Positions 55,363 through 64,000 of a DNA stretch of 64,000 nucleotides are shown piece by piece. The DNA is from Methylophaga thalassica MP (GTDB lineage: Bacteria > Pseudomonadota > Gammaproteobacteria > Nitrosococcales > Methylophagaceae), in the NCBI RefSeq assembly GCF_000214595.1, contig NZ_AFIG01000003.1, forward strand, positions 744,001 to 808,000, in the 5' to 3' direction. Each line of letters opens with the position of its first letter. Position 1 is the first letter of the stretch. Made by a program: the position numbers and the translations under genes. The notes beneath the pieces were generated by a model. That model ran no database searches. It was not told the origin of the DNA and saw only the letters and a program-made list of their open reading frames with translations.

Positions 55363-56673
55363 ATGGAATCACCAATAGAAAACTTAACACCTGACTACAA
55401 AGTTGCAGACATCAGCCTGGCTAAATGGGGTCATCAAGAAATTAAAATTGCTGAAAGCGAAATGCCAGGATTAATGGCATTACGTGAAGAATATGCAGGC
55501 CAAGCACCACTGAAAGGTGCACGCATTGCTGGTTGCTTACACATGACAATCCAGACCGCTGTGTTAATTGAAACACTGGTCGAACTCGGCGCTGAAGTTC
55601 GCTGGTCATCGTGCAATATTTTCTCCACACAGGATCATGCTGCAGCGGCTATTGCTGATCAGGGTATTCCGGTATTTGCCTGGAAAGGTGAAACAGAAGA
55701 AGAAGCCATCTGGTGTATCGAACAAACGATCATGGGTCCAGACAACTGGCGTCCTAACCTGATTCTGGATGATGGTGGTGACTTAACCCAAATCATGCAT
55801 GATAAATATCCAGAATTATTAAAAGACGTTAAAGGTCTGTCGGAAGAAACCACTACAGGTGTTCACCGTCTGTATGAAATGATGAAAGCAGGTACATTAA
55901 AAGTGCCAGCCATCAATGTGAACGACTCAGTGACCAAATCTAAATTTGATAATTTATACGGCTGTCGTGAGTCATTACTGGACGGTATTAAACGTGCTAC
56001 TGACGTGATGATCGCCGGTAAAATCTGTGTTGTTTTAGGTTACGGTGATGTGGGTAAAGGCTGTGCTCAAGCGTTCCGAGGAATGGGTGCGACCGTTTTT
56101 GTCACTGAAATTGATCCCATCTGTGCGCTTCAAGCCAGCATGGAAGGCTACCGTATTGTCTCTATGGATGATGTTGCTGCTATGGGTGATATTTTTGTCA
56201 CCACTACCGGTAATATTGACGTTATCAATCACGGTCATATGCTGAAGATGAAAAATGAAGCGATCGTTTGTAACATCGGTCACTTTGATTCTGAAATTGA
56301 TGTCGCTTCATTACGTAAATACGAATGGGAAAATATTAAACCTCAGGTAGACCATGTCATTTTCCCTGACGGCAAACGTATTATCCTGCTTGCAGAAGGT
56401 CGTCTGGTTAACCTCGGTTGTGCAACGGGTCATCCAAGTTTTGTGATGTCTGCTTCATTCACCAATCAGGTCATGGCACAAATTGAACTCTGGCAGAACG
56501 CTGACAATTATGAAAATAAAGTCTACGTTTTACCGAAGAAACTGGATGAAAAAGTCGCACAACTGCACTTAGGTCGAATTGGTGCCAACCTCACCACCCT
56601 GACTGATGCACAAGCGAAATATCTGGGACTGGAAAAAACAGGTCCGTTCAAGCCTGAACATTACAGATATTAA
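55363..56673 (+). CDS. ahcY: Adenosylhomocysteinase
   Basis: 436 residues. [29 protein letters not shown], the NAD site [19 protein letters not shown] and the C-terminal PFKPEHYRY are diagnostic. It splits SAH to adenosine and homocysteine, relieving inhibition of methyltransferases. Co-transcribed with metK (21-base gap), so both respond to SAH through the riboswitch. Confidence 0.97.
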   Translation: MESPIENLTPDYKVADISLAKWGHQEIKIAESEMPGLMALREEYAGQAPLKGARIAGCLHMTIQTAVLIETLVELGAEVRWSSCNIFSTQDHAAAAIADQGIPVFAWKGETEEEAIWCIEQTIMGPDNWRPNLILDDGGDLTQIMHDKYPELLKDVKGLSEETTTGVHRLYEMMKAGTLKVPAINVNDSVTKSKFDNLYGCRESLLDGIKRATDVMIAGKICVVLGYGDVGKGCAQAFRGMGATVFVTEIDPICALQASMEGYRIVSMDDVAAMGDIFVTTTGNIDVINHGHMLKMKNEAIVCNIGHFDSEIDVASLRKYEWENIKPQVDHVIFPDGKRIILLAEGRLVNLGCATGHPSFVMSASFTNQVMAQIELWQNADNYENKVYVLPKKLDEKVAQLHLGRIGANLTTLTDAQAKYLGLEKTGPFKPEHYRY

Positions 56674-56687
56674 TCTTTAATCAATGT

Positions 56688-56717
56688 AAAACTGGGCTGG
56701 TTTATCAGCCCAGTTTT
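56688..56717 (+). terminator. Intrinsic terminator between ahcY and metF
   Basis: Perfect 12-pair stem AAAACTGGGCTG / CAGCCCAGTTTT with a six-base loop and a short T tract; the A tract on the left lets it act in both directions. It separates the riboswitch operon from metF, so metF probably has partial or separate expression. Confidence 0.88.
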
Positions 56718-56735
56718 CTAATTTAAGTTACTGAT

Positions 56736-57587
56736 ATGGCAAAAAATCTCACACTGAGTTGCGAATTCTTCCCGCCCAAAACTGAAAAAGGCATTGCTAA
56801 TTTAAGCGCTGTCAGAGAAAAGCTTGTGCCACTGAAGCCTGAGTTTTTTTCCGTCACCTTTGGTGCTGGAGGTTCAACACAAGACAATACTATGGATGCG
56901 GTAATAGACATCCAAAAACAGCATGCAGTGACTAATATTGATGCAGCACCCCATCTTTCTTGTGTGGGCTCTTCCGCTGAACGTATCCGTGCTCTCCTTG
57001 ATACCTATCGCAATAATAATATCCATCGTATCGTCGCACTTCGTGGTGATTTGCCTTCAGGTATGCAAGCACCTGGTGACTTTCGTTATGCCAATGAGCT
57101 GGTTGAGTTTATTCGTGCAGAGACGGGAGACTTTTTCACCATTGAAGTAGCTGCCTACCCTGAAGTTCATCCGCAAGCTCAATCTGCAGAGGATGACCTG
57201 ATTAATTTCAAGCGAAAAGTCGATGCAGGCGCAAATAGTGCTATCACACAGTATTTTTACAATATTGATGCTTACCGCTATTTTGTTGATAACTGTCAGA
57301 AACATGGCATAGACATCCCGATTATTCCAGGGATTATGCCCATTAATAATTTCACCCAACTAGCTCGATTTTCAGCAAATTGTGGTGCAGAAATCCCGCG
57401 TTGGTTACGTAAAAAACTTGAAGCATTTTATGATGATAGCGCTTCAATGAATGCTTTCACTGTTGATTTTTTGACTGACTTTACTCAGCAGCTAATCGAG
57501 CTCGGTGTACCCGGCATTCATTTTTACACGATGAATAAAGTTGACCCGACTCTGACTATTTGTGATCGTTTAGGGCTGATTAAATAA
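56736..57587 (+). CDS. metF: Methylenetetrahydrofolate reductase
   Basis: 283 residues. SCEFFPPKTEKG, FFSVTFGAGGSTQDNT, HLSCVGSS, IVALRGDLP and NSAITQYFYNIDAY give the FAD barrel and catalytic Glu/Asp pattern. It makes 5-methyl-THF for methionine synthesis and closes the methyl cycle with metK and ahcY. It starts 18 bases after the terminator, so little room exists for a separate promoter. Confidence 0.95.
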   Translation: MAKNLTLSCEFFPPKTEKGIANLSAVREKLVPLKPEFFSVTFGAGGSTQDNTMDAVIDIQKQHAVTNIDAAPHLSCVGSSAERIRALLDTYRNNNIHRIVALRGDLPSGMQAPGDFRYANELVEFIRAETGDFFTIEVAAYPEVHPQAQSAEDDLINFKRKVDAGANSAITQYFYNIDAYRYFVDNCQKHGIDIPIIPGIMPINNFTQLARFSANCGAEIPRWLRKKLEAFYDDSASMNAFTVDFLTDFTQQLIELGVPGIHFYTMNKVDPTLTICDRLGLIK

Positions 57588-57623
57588 ATCTTGAGTTAAG
57601 ATTTTGTATGTAGCTGTAGGCAA

Positions 57624-57638
57624 TGGCACAAGACTTGC
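57624..57638 (+). promoter_or_regulatory. Sigma-54-type promoter in front of rpoN
   Basis: TGGCACAAGACTTGC matches the sigma-54 consensus at -24 (TGGCAC) and -12 (TTGC), with GG and GC exactly ten bases apart. The start would be near 57650, about 32 bases before the rpoN GTG. It implies that RpoN controls its own gene, directly or with an enhancer-binding activator. Confidence 0.75.
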
Positions 57639-57681
57639 GGTAACATATTTACATGGTCGTAAAAACACATAAAGAATTCTC

Positions 57682-59136
57682 GTGAAACCCTCATTACAGC
57701 TGCGTGTAGGCCAGAGTCTATCGATGACTCCGCAATTACAGCAAGCCATTCGTTTGCTGCAATTGTCGTCGCTTGAGTTACAGACAGAAATTCAGGAAGC
57801 GCTGGAGAGCAATCCTTTACTCGAAGTGGAAGAAGACTTTGACTTCGATGAGAACGCACGTAAACCAAGCACTGAAGATCAAACAAGTCGTGAAATCAGT
57901 GAACTTGAAAATCAAAACATTCCTGAAGATCTGCCCGTCGATAGTCAATGGGAAGATACCTACGATTATCAGCCTATCAGCACTAATAACAGCAATGTTA
58001 TCCATGATGGTGATATGGAAAGGGAAAATCAGGATGAAAGCACCGATTCACTGCAGCAACATCTGCTCTGGCAAATGCGGCTGACTCATTTCACAGAAAT
58101 TGAAGAAGCCATCGCGACAACCATCATTGACTCGATTGAAGATGATGGTTATCTCAAAACATCATTAGAAGAGATTCAAGCGAGTTTAGGTGAAGAGTTT
58201 GCTGAAATAGAGCTGGATGAAATCGAAACGGTGCTGCATCGTATTCAGCACTTTGATCCCGTCGGAGTGGCAGCCCGTGATTTACGCGAGTGTTTGCTGA
58301 TACAACTTCGTGTTTATGAAGAATCAGGTTTACCTCATATTGATCTGATGAAAGAGCTTATCGATAAACATCTCGATACTCTGGCCAAACGTGACTATGC
58401 CCAAATCAAACGTGCTCTGAAAGTCTCAGATGATGAACTCACCGAATTGGTTCGTTCCATTCAGCTGTTAAACCCTCGTCCTGGCAGTCAAATTCAAACA
58501 GATACCACGGAATATATTGTTCCAGATGTCTATGCAAGAAAGCTTAAGGGCCAATGGGTGCTCTCACTCAATCCCGATAATGCACCGCGTTTACAAATTG
58601 CCGAACATTATGCGCAACTCATTAATCGAGCCGATAACAGCGCAGAAAATACCTACCTGAAAAATAATTTGCAGGAAGCACGCTGGTTTCTAAAAAGCTT
58701 ACAAAGTCGCAATGAAACCCTATTAAAAGTGACCGAAGCGATCATCGAAAGACAAAAAGATTTTCTCGACTTTGGTGAAGAAGCCATGAAACCGCTAGTT
58801 TTAGCTGATATTGCTGAAACTGTAGAAATGCATGAATCCACAATTTCCCGTGTAACAACCCGCAAATACCTCCATACACCGAGAGGAATTTTTGAACTGA
58901 AATACTTTTTCTCCAGTCATGTCAGCACAGATGCCGGCGGAGAATGTTCAGCTACAGCCATTCGCGCTATCATCAAGAAACTGGTTGCCGCAGAAAATCC
59001 ACGGAAACCATTGAGCGACAGTAAAATTGCCGATATCCTCGGAGAACAAGGCATTAATGTCGCCAGACGGACAATTGCAAAATATCGTGAAACGTTGGCA
59101 ATAGCGCCATCGAATGAGCGAAAACGACTGGTGTAA
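57682..59136 (+). CDS. rpoN: RNA polymerase sigma-54 factor
   Basis: 484 residues from a GTG start. Region I is Gln/Leu-rich (LQLRVGQSLSMTPQLQQAIR). The acidic region II spans about 50-120. Core- and DNA-binding parts follow, ending with the RpoN box ARRTIAKYRETL. It is needed for nitrogen and other activator-dependent genes. It is followed by hpf and ptsN in the conserved proteobacterial order. Confidence 0.97.
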   Translation: MKPSLQLRVGQSLSMTPQLQQAIRLLQLSSLELQTEIQEALESNPLLEVEEDFDFDENARKPSTEDQTSREISELENQNIPEDLPVDSQWEDTYDYQPISTNNSNVIHDGDMERENQDESTDSLQQHLLWQMRLTHFTEIEEAIATTIIDSIEDDGYLKTSLEEIQASLGEEFAEIELDEIETVLHRIQHFDPVGVAARDLRECLLIQLRVYEESGLPHIDLMKELIDKHLDTLAKRDYAQIKRALKVSDDELTELVRSIQLLNPRPGSQIQTDTTEYIVPDVYARKLKGQWVLSLNPDNAPRLQIAEHYAQLINRADNSAENTYLKNNLQEARWFLKSLQSRNETLLKVTEAIIERQKDFLDFGEEAMKPLVLADIAETVEMHESTISRVTTRKYLHTPRGIFELKYFFSSHVSTDAGGECSATAIRAIIKKLVAAENPRKPLSDSKIADILGEQGINVARRTIAKYRETLAIAPSNERKRLV

Positions 59137-59171
59137 ACCAGTTATCATCACTCAATAAGGAGTCCATCATT

Positions 59172-59498
59172 ATGCAGTTAAATTTAAGCGGACAACATAT
59201 CGAAATCACTGACAGCTTACGCGATCACGTCAACAAAAAATTCGAAAAATTGACTCGCCATTTTGATCACATGACCAATGTTCATGTTGTGTTATCAGTA
59301 GAAAAACAACGTCAGAAAGCAGAAGCCACTGTTCATGTAAGTGGTGCTGATTTGTTCGCCTCAGATGAAAATGAAAACATGTACTCTGCTATTGAGAATT
59401 TGGTGGCTAAACTTGATCGCCAAATCATCAAGCATAAAGATAAAATCACCGATCATCATCAATCTGTCGGTGCCGATATGAAGCACAACGTCAACTAA
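59172..59498 (+). CDS. hpf: Ribosome hibernation-promoting factor (short HPF)
   Basis: 108 residues, short-type HPF/YfiA fold. ISGQHIEITD-like start (LSGQHIEITDSLRDHVNKKF), then YSAIENLVAKLDRQI near the end. It promotes inactive 100S ribosomes in stationary phase. An AATAAGGAG ribosome site is clear. It lies 35 bases after rpoN. Confidence 0.94.
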   Translation: MQLNLSGQHIEITDSLRDHVNKKFEKLTRHFDHMTNVHVVLSVEKQRQKAEATVHVSGADLFASDENENMYSAIENLVAKLDRQIIKHKDKITDHHQSVGADMKHNVN

Positions 59499-59511
59499 AC
59501 GAGATTTTTTT

Positions 59512-59973
59512 ATGCTAATTGCCGCATTATTGGTTAATGCTGACAGTATCAGCTTTCATGACAATGCCACGAGCAAAAAGAAAGTACTGGAAAACTTAAG
59601 TCAAAAGTTAGCCAGTAATACTAACGCGACAACAGCAGAAAAAATATTCCAGGTCTTATTGGAACGTGAACGGCTCGGAAGTACGGGCCTCGGTAAGGGC
59701 GTGGCTATCCCCCACGCCCGGGTTCCGGGCTTAACACATACCATTGCTGCTATGCTGACACTGGAAACGCCAGTGCCGTTTGAGTCTGTCGATAATCAAC
59801 CCATCGATATTGCTTTTGGTTTACTCGTACCAGAAGAAGATACAGATCATCACCTACAGCATTTATCACGTCTTGTTACTCTATTTCGTGATCCTGATAT
59901 CTGTCAGAAGTTGCGTAACGCAACAAGCGCCGAGCAAATTTTCGAACTACTCCTTTCTATCGACGAAGATTAA
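59512..59973 (+). CDS. ptsN: Nitrogen-regulatory PTS EIIA (EIIANtr)
   Basis: 153 residues. The phosphorylation site is GKGVAIPHARVPGL (His) and GSTGLG precedes it; LLVPEEDTDHHLQHLSRLV is also typical. EIIANtr is a regulator of potassium, nitrogen and carbon metabolism rather than sugar uptake. It is phosphorylated by an EI-HPr chain, which is encoded three genes downstream. Confidence 0.95.
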   Translation: MLIAALLVNADSISFHDNATSKKKVLENLSQKLASNTNATTAEKIFQVLLERERLGSTGLGKGVAIPHARVPGLTHTIAAMLTLETPVPFESVDNQPIDIAFGLLVPEEDTDHHLQHLSRLVTLFRDPDICQKLRNATSAEQIFELLLSIDED

Positions 59974-59975
59974 CC

Positions 59976-60494
59976 ATGGCCCAGGCAATACAAACCAACT
60001 CACACTATGGAGTAATGGTTTGTGTCAATGGCTCAGGCGTATTGATTAGCGGTTCCCCCGGCATAGGGAAAAGTAGTCTGGCTTTGCAGTTAATCATTGA
60101 AGGTCATCAATTAGTCGCTGATGATGTGATTGACCTCACTATTGAAAAAAATCAACTTATTGGTCGTTCTCCCTCACTATTAAAAAGCCTGCTTAACACA
60201 CGTGAACTTGGCACCATTAATATCGAACACCAGTTTGGTCCAGCACATGTCACTGATTATGCTTCGCTTCACTATCAGCTGATCCTGCATGAAAAATTAA
60301 CACTGGATAGTCAGTTGGAAGGCAACCAAAGCAATCAAACTATTCTTGGTATTAATATTCCAACACTACATTTGTCGTTATCTAATCCGGTACCAGTGCT
60401 CATTCGCCTGTTAACCTGGTTAAACATACAACAGTCAACAAATGATGCCAATGAACAGTTAAAATATCGCCAACTACAGCAAATTCAGCAGTGA
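59976..60494 (+). CDS. hprK: HPr kinase/phosphorylase, catalytic domain only
   Basis: 172 residues. It has Walker A SGSPGIGKSSLALQLI, QLVADDVIDL, and a variant of the family signature (LNTRELGTINIEHQFG, with RELG in place of RGLG). The N-terminal domain of Gram-positive HprK is missing, as in alphaproteobacterial versions. It should phosphorylate HPr on Ser46, which exists in the HPr encoded at 61016. In Enterobacteria this place holds rapZ. It begins two bases after ptsN, so it is in the same operon. Confidence 0.88.
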   Translation: MAQAIQTNSHYGVMVCVNGSGVLISGSPGIGKSSLALQLIIEGHQLVADDVIDLTIEKNQLIGRSPSLLKSLLNTRELGTINIEHQFGPAHVTDYASLHYQLILHEKLTLDSQLEGNQSNQTILGINIPTLHLSLSNPVPVLIRLLTWLNIQQSTNDANEQLKYRQLQQIQQ

Positions 60495-60580
60495 TGATTT
60501 CACATTAACTTGATGACATGCGGTATATCCATTACATTCATTACCGTTACAAGACAGAGGCTGAGCCGATTTGTCTATAT

Positions 60581-60600
60581 ACAGCTTTGGCTGTTTTTTT
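60581..60600 (+). terminator. Weak terminator-like hairpin between hprK and the EIIA gene
   Basis: A five-pair stem ACAGC / GCTGT with a four-base loop precedes seven or more T residues. The short stem suggests partial termination within the PTS operon. It overlaps the leader of the EIIA gene, whose ATG is 12 bases later. Confidence 0.5.
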
Positions 60601-60611
60601 AGAGAGCTAAT

Positions 60612-61019
60612 ATGACCGTAGGCATTTTACTTGTTTCGCACAATAACATCGGGACAGAGCTGATTAACACTGCACGCCAGATGTTATCTTGTTGCCCGCT
60701 TCCCACCAAAGTGATTTCAATCCAGACCAAAGACAATCCTGAAGCAATACGTTTGGAAATGGATGAAGATCTAAAAAAACTTGATCAAGGTCACGGTATT
60801 CTCATACTGACTGACATGTTTGGCTCAACGCCAAGTAATATAGCCTGTGCAGTATCTGACAGAACAGATATCCGTGTTGTTTCAGGCTTAAACCTACCCA
60901 TGTTGATACGCGTTTTAAACTACCCAGCCCTAAACTTAGAAGAACTTGAAATCAAAGCCTTGAGTGGCGGTCAAGAAGGTGTAGTTCGCTGTCATCACAC
61001 AGGCTACTCAAGAAAATGA
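60612..61019 (+). CDS. PTS EIIA component, mannose family (regulatory)
   Basis: 135 residues. GILLVSHNNIG holds the phospho-accepting His10, and ILTDMFGSTPSNIA is typical of EIIA-Man. No EIIB, EIIC or EIID gene is present, so it is not part of a sugar permease here. Such stand-alone proteins act as regulators in many Proteobacteria. It overlaps the HPr start (ATGATG) by four bases. Confidence 0.9.
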   Translation: MTVGILLVSHNNIGTELINTARQMLSCCPLPTKVISIQTKDNPEAIRLEMDEDLKKLDQGHGILILTDMFGSTPSNIACAVSDRTDIRVVSGLNLPMLIRVLNYPALNLEELEIKALSGGQEGVVRCHHTGYSRK

Positions 61020-61285
61020 TGACAAAAACATTCACAATTATTAATAAACTCGGCTTACATGCACGAGCAGCAGCTAAATTTGTCACTACTGCTTCCGCTT
61101 ATGATGCTGAGATTACCGTTACCAGAGAAAACAGAACAGTCAATGGTAAAAGCATCATGGGTGTGATGATGCTGGCTGCGGCAAAAGGATCACAAATCAC
61201 TGTGACCGCTGAAGGTGATGATGCTGAACAGGCTTTGCAAGCGCTAGATACCCTTATTAATGATTTTTTTGGAGAAGGTGAATGA
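61016..61285 (+). CDS. ptsH: Phosphocarrier protein HPr
   Basis: 89 residues. His15 in KLGLHARAAAKFV receives phosphate from EI; Ser46 in VNGKSIMGVMMLAA is a site for HprK. Both phosphorylation routes thus seem functional. It overlaps EIIA at its start and ptsI at its end by four bases. Confidence 0.95.
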   Translation: MMTKTFTIINKLGLHARAAAKFVTTASAYDAEITVTRENRTVNGKSIMGVMMLAAAKGSQITVTAEGDDAEQALQALDTLINDFFGEGE

Positions 61286-63030
61286 CGCTTGAGCTACAAG
61301 GAATTGGCGTCTCTCGCGGCATTGCTATGGGCCGAGCCCATATTCTTTTTCACAATCAGCCTGATGTCCGTGAATATTTAATCCCCGCCTTTGCAATAGA
61401 GCAAGAAGTCGACCGTTTTCTCGATGCCATTGATCAGGCAAGACAACAGTTAAAATCCATTCGTAATCATATTCCGGCCAATGCACCTGCTGACGTGACA
61501 TCCTTCATTGATACCCATTTATTGATGTTGAATGACTCATCACTAAATAAGATTCCAGTAGATATGATCCGTCAGCGCCGCTGTAATGCCGAATGGGCCT
61601 TACAGTTGCAACGTGATGCGTTGATTAACGTTTTTAATGAGATGGATGATCCTTATCTGCGTACACGTCGAGATGACGTTGATCATGTGGTCAATCGAAT
61701 TCACCGTATTCTGGCTGATCAGGAAGTCGCGGATCATGAAATTCCAGATGGTCGGCTAAAAGGCCATATTATTATTGCTGAAGACCTGACGCCAGCGGAC
61801 ACTGTGCTTATGCAGCACCAAGGTATTGTTGCCTTCGTGACAGAGCATGGTGGTGCGACGTCTCACACCACCATTCTGGCAAGAAGTCTGGGCATCCCGG
61901 CTATCGTCGGTGTCGAATCTGTTCGTCGTTATGTTCAGGATAATGAACCGCTGATTGTTGACGGTGAGACTGGCGTTATGTTGCTCGGGGCAGATGAACG
62001 CACACAGTATGAATATGAAGGCCGTTTAATTGCTTTTCGTGAACATATCTCATCGCTGAGTCGTTATAAGTCTCAACCCACAAAAACACGAGATGGTAAA
62101 TCAGTCACATTGTTAGCCAATGCTGAGTTACCGGAAGATGTAACCACAATCAGCAGCGCCGGTGCGCAAGGTATTGGACTGTATCGTACCGAGTTTTTGT
62201 ACATGAACCGCCTGTCACCACCTGAGGAAGAAGAACAGTTATCGGCCTATCGCGATGTGGTTGAAGGCATGAATAATCAACCGGTGACAATTCGAACATT
62301 CGATTTGGGGGCAGACAAAACCGTTGATGGTGGGCGTAACCTCAATCAAACTGTAGTGACTAACCCAGCTTTAGGTATGCGCGCCATTCGATTATGCCTG
62401 AGCCAACCTGCCATGTTCCGCACCCAACTGCGCGCAATTCTTCGCGCTTCTGCTTTTGGCAAAATCAAAATCATGTTCCCGATGATTTCCACCATGAATG
62501 AACTGCTCCAAGCGAAGAACCTGCTTGAGCAATGTAAGCAGGAACTGGATAAAGAGCATCTTGAATACGATCATCATATTGAAGTGGGCGCCATGATTGA
62601 GATTCCGGCAAGTGCGGTTTGCGCAGAAATATTTGCGCAACAGGTAGACTTTCTCTCTATTGGTACCAATGACTTAATCCAGTACACACTGGCCATTGAC
62701 CGTATTGATGATCATGTTAACTATCTTTATGACCCATTGCATCCAGCTGTATTACGTCTGATATATATGACGCTGCAGGCGGGAAAACTGCATAATGTGG
62801 ATGTGTCTATGTGTGGTGAAATGGCGGGTGACCCTCGTTATACAAGACTTCTACTGGCCATGGGATTAGAAAACTTCAGTATGCATCCCAATGCCATACT
62901 CGAAGTAAAACAGGTAATCAATGAAACTAACTTGAATGAACTCCCCGTTAACACATTGGATATTATGAATACCAGTGACCCACTAGAGCTGGATTTATTG
63001 CTTGAAAAAATTAACGGCCCGTCTCACTAA
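61282..63030 (+). CDS. ptsI: PTS enzyme I
   Basis: 582 residues, standard length without the GAF domain of PtsP. The active-site His is in TEHGGATSHTTILARSLGIP. The PEP-binding barrel shows GIGLYRTEFLYM, RTFDLGADK and VSMCGEMAGDP. It starts the phosphorelay EI-HPr-EIIA from phosphoenolpyruvate. Last gene of the rpoN-PTS series. Confidence 0.96.
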   Translation: MTLELQGIGVSRGIAMGRAHILFHNQPDVREYLIPAFAIEQEVDRFLDAIDQARQQLKSIRNHIPANAPADVTSFIDTHLLMLNDSSLNKIPVDMIRQRRCNAEWALQLQRDALINVFNEMDDPYLRTRRDDVDHVVNRIHRILADQEVADHEIPDGRLKGHIIIAEDLTPADTVLMQHQGIVAFVTEHGGATSHTTILARSLGIPAIVGVESVRRYVQDNEPLIVDGETGVMLLGADERTQYEYEGRLIAFREHISSLSRYKSQPTKTRDGKSVTLLANAELPEDVTTISSAGAQGIGLYRTEFLYMNRLSPPEEEEQLSAYRDVVEGMNNQPVTIRTFDLGADKTVDGGRNLNQTVVTNPALGMRAIRLCLSQPAMFRTQLRAILRASAFGKIKIMFPMISTMNELLQAKNLLEQCKQELDKEHLEYDHHIEVGAMIEIPASAVCAEIFAQQVDFLSIGTNDLIQYTLAIDRIDDHVNYLYDPLHPAVLRLIYMTLQAGKLHNVDVSMCGEMAGDPRYTRLLLAMGLENFSMHPNAILEVKQVINETNLNELPVNTLDIMNTSDPLELDLLLEKINGPSH

Positions 63031-63041
63031 ATAATGAACCT

Positions 63042-63078
63042 GTGCTGACACCAAATCGTATATTATGGGTGTCAGCAC
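63042..63078 (+). repeat. 11-base inverted repeat between ptsI and mgtE
   Basis: GTGCTGACACC (63042-63052) and GGTGTCAGCAC (63068-63078) pair perfectly across a 15-base loop. No T tract follows. It could end the PTS message or be a regulatory site. The intergenic region of 180 bases shows nothing else convincing. Confidence 0.55.
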
Positions 63079-63210
63079 TCACCTTATAAAACCTCTGAAT
63101 CTCCTTAGTTTCTTTGCTCACGAAGCATTTCACGCTATTCAGCAAGTGGCAAGCAAGCTAGAATAAGCACTAATCACAATCCTAAAAACCTCCGTTGTTG
63201 AGAACTGGAT

Positions 63211-64000
63211 ATGTCTGAGCTGGACCACGATCACGCCCTGAATCAATCTATTAATGCTTTATCTGATGCCCTGCAAAGTGGACGTTTTGTCAGAATGCGT
63301 AGGTTATTAGCAGGACTACATCCAGCCGAAACAGCGCATCTTCTTGAATCTTTACCGCCTAACGAGCGGAAAATCTGCTGGCCATTAATTAATCCTGACT
63401 TACGTGGTGAAGTCTTGTCATATATCGGTGAGGAAGTCCGTACCGATCTGATGACAGATATGGATACCGCCGATCTGATTAATGCCACCGAAGATCTTGA
63501 TGCCGATGATATCGCCGATATTCTGCAAGATCTCCCGGATCATGTCGTCCATGAAGTCTTGCGTGCGATGGATATTCAACATCGGCGTCGTGTTGAGGCT
63601 GTTTTAGCCTACGATGAAGAAAGTGCCGGTGGTTTGATGAATACAGACGTCACCACGGTACGCACAGATATCACGCTTGAGGTTGTCCTACGCTATCTGC
63701 GCATGCTGGGAGAACTGCCAGAAAATACCGATAGTTTGTATGTGGTGGATCATAATGATCATTACCTGGGCACATTACGTTTATCACAAGTGGTGAGCCG
63801 AAACCGTTCACTTCTGGTAAGTGAAGTTATGTCGCACCAGGTCGATCCGATTCCAGCGAATATGACGGATCGGGATGTCGCCAGACGATTTGAAAAACAT
63901 GATTTGATTTCCGCGCCTGTTGTCGATAAAGATAACCGCCTACTTGGTCGTATCACCATTGATGATGTCGTTGACGTTATCCGTGATGACGCAGAACATT
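63211..64000 (+). CDS. mgtE: Magnesium transporter MgtE, N-terminal part (3' end outside window)
   Basis: About 263 residues visible. The MgtE N domain is present (LLAGLHPAETAHLLESLPP, DLDADDIADILQDLPD), then the junction EESAGGLMNTDVTTV and a pair of CBS domains (about 135-260) that bind magnesium and gate the channel. The membrane domain lies beyond the window. The ATG at 63211 starts a typical N-terminus. The frame runs off the end intact. Confidence 0.95.
   Translation, partial: MSELDHDHALNQSINALSDALQSGRFVRMRRLLAGLHPAETAHLLESLPPNERKICWPLINPDLRGEVLSYIGEEVRTDLMTDMDTADLINATEDLDADDIADILQDLPDHVVHEVLRAMDIQHRRRVEAVLAYDEESAGGLMNTDVTTVRTDITLEVVLRYLRMLGELPENTDSLYVVDHNDHYLGTLRLSQVVSRNRSLLVSEVMSHQVDPIPANMTDRDVARRFEKHDLISAPVVDKDNRLLGRITIDDVVDVIRDDAEH

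Noticed and set aside
57596-57886. Minus-strand frame of 96 codons over the rpoN start
   Set aside because: It overlaps the well-supported rpoN coding region and the sigma-54 promoter, with no family resemblance.
63065-63166. Frame of 33 codons between ptsI and mgtE (starts ATGGGTGTC)
   Set aside because: It starts within the loop and right arm of an inverted repeat, has no ribosome site and shows no recognisable features; chance frame.

Overview
The window looks like chromosome of a gammaproteobacterial methylotroph, most like Methylophaga or a close relative in the Piscirickettsiaceae/Thiotrichales area. Two arguments support this. Core genes sit in gammaproteobacterial order: ftsK-lolA-rarA, queG-nnr-tsaE-amiB-mutL, and rpoN-hpf-ptsN with a regulatory PTS. 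The central part also carries a complete ribulose-monophosphate (RuMP) formaldehyde-fixation block: two hexulose-phosphate synthases, hexulose-phosphate isomerase and transaldolase. Genus assignment is inference from gene content and moderate base composition, not a database result.

Layout. 1-5.7 kb: end of a beta-propeller protein, rsmJ, then rarA, lolA and ftsK on the minus strand. 5.8-9.9 kb: trxB, a universal stress protein, an LplT-like transporter, a diguanylate cyclase and a small cytochrome c. 9.9-16.5 kb: an M48 protease, orn, and a tightly overlapping DNA-repair/light cluster (DUF2256, exonuclease-GIY-YIG fusion, FeS photolyase-like protein, CPD photolyase). 16.5-27.3 kb: histidine kinase, chemoreceptor, queG, nnr, tsaE, amiB, mutL and an unrecognised repeat protein. 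27.3-31.5 kb: a metal-type RND efflux pump with its adaptor. 31.7-33.3 kb: tRNA-Phe and a porin.

33.7-42 kb is an accessory nitrogen/carbon block: a NMT1/TauA-like ABC transporter, a creatininase-family amidohydrolase, a type III-like glutamine synthetase, and a NikR-fold regulator that lacks the nickel ligands. A split dihydroxyacetone kinase (dhaL on plus, dhaK on minus) and a HAD phosphatase follow. The ABC operon has a sigma-54-like promoter with two interlocked inverted repeats at the expected start site. 42-46 kb is the RuMP block, with a small protein of four TGVE-x-YI repeats between the first synthase and transaldolase. My main candidates for undescribed biology are the ABC-creatininase-GlnT-NikR-like cluster and the TGVE-repeat protein.

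46-54 kb: leuC, prmB, a two-receiver GGDEF response regulator, mutH, the yadGH ABC exporter, dusA and a YgjP-like metalloprotease. 54-57.6 kb: an S-adenosylhomocysteine riboswitch ahead of metK-ahcY, then metF after a terminator. 57.6-63 kb: rpoN, preceded by a sigma-54 promoter of its own type, hpf, ptsN, a short HPr kinase, an EIIA of the mannose family, HPr and enzyme I; no sugar permease subunits are present. The window ends inside mgtE.

The pieces fit a C1 lifestyle. Amines or amides could be imported and their nitrogen glutamylated under sigma-54 control. Formaldehyde would be fixed by the highly expressed RuMP genes. The methyl cycle (metK, ahcY, metF) is tuned by S-adenosylhomocysteine, and sigma-54 and the regulatory PTS are encoded downstream.
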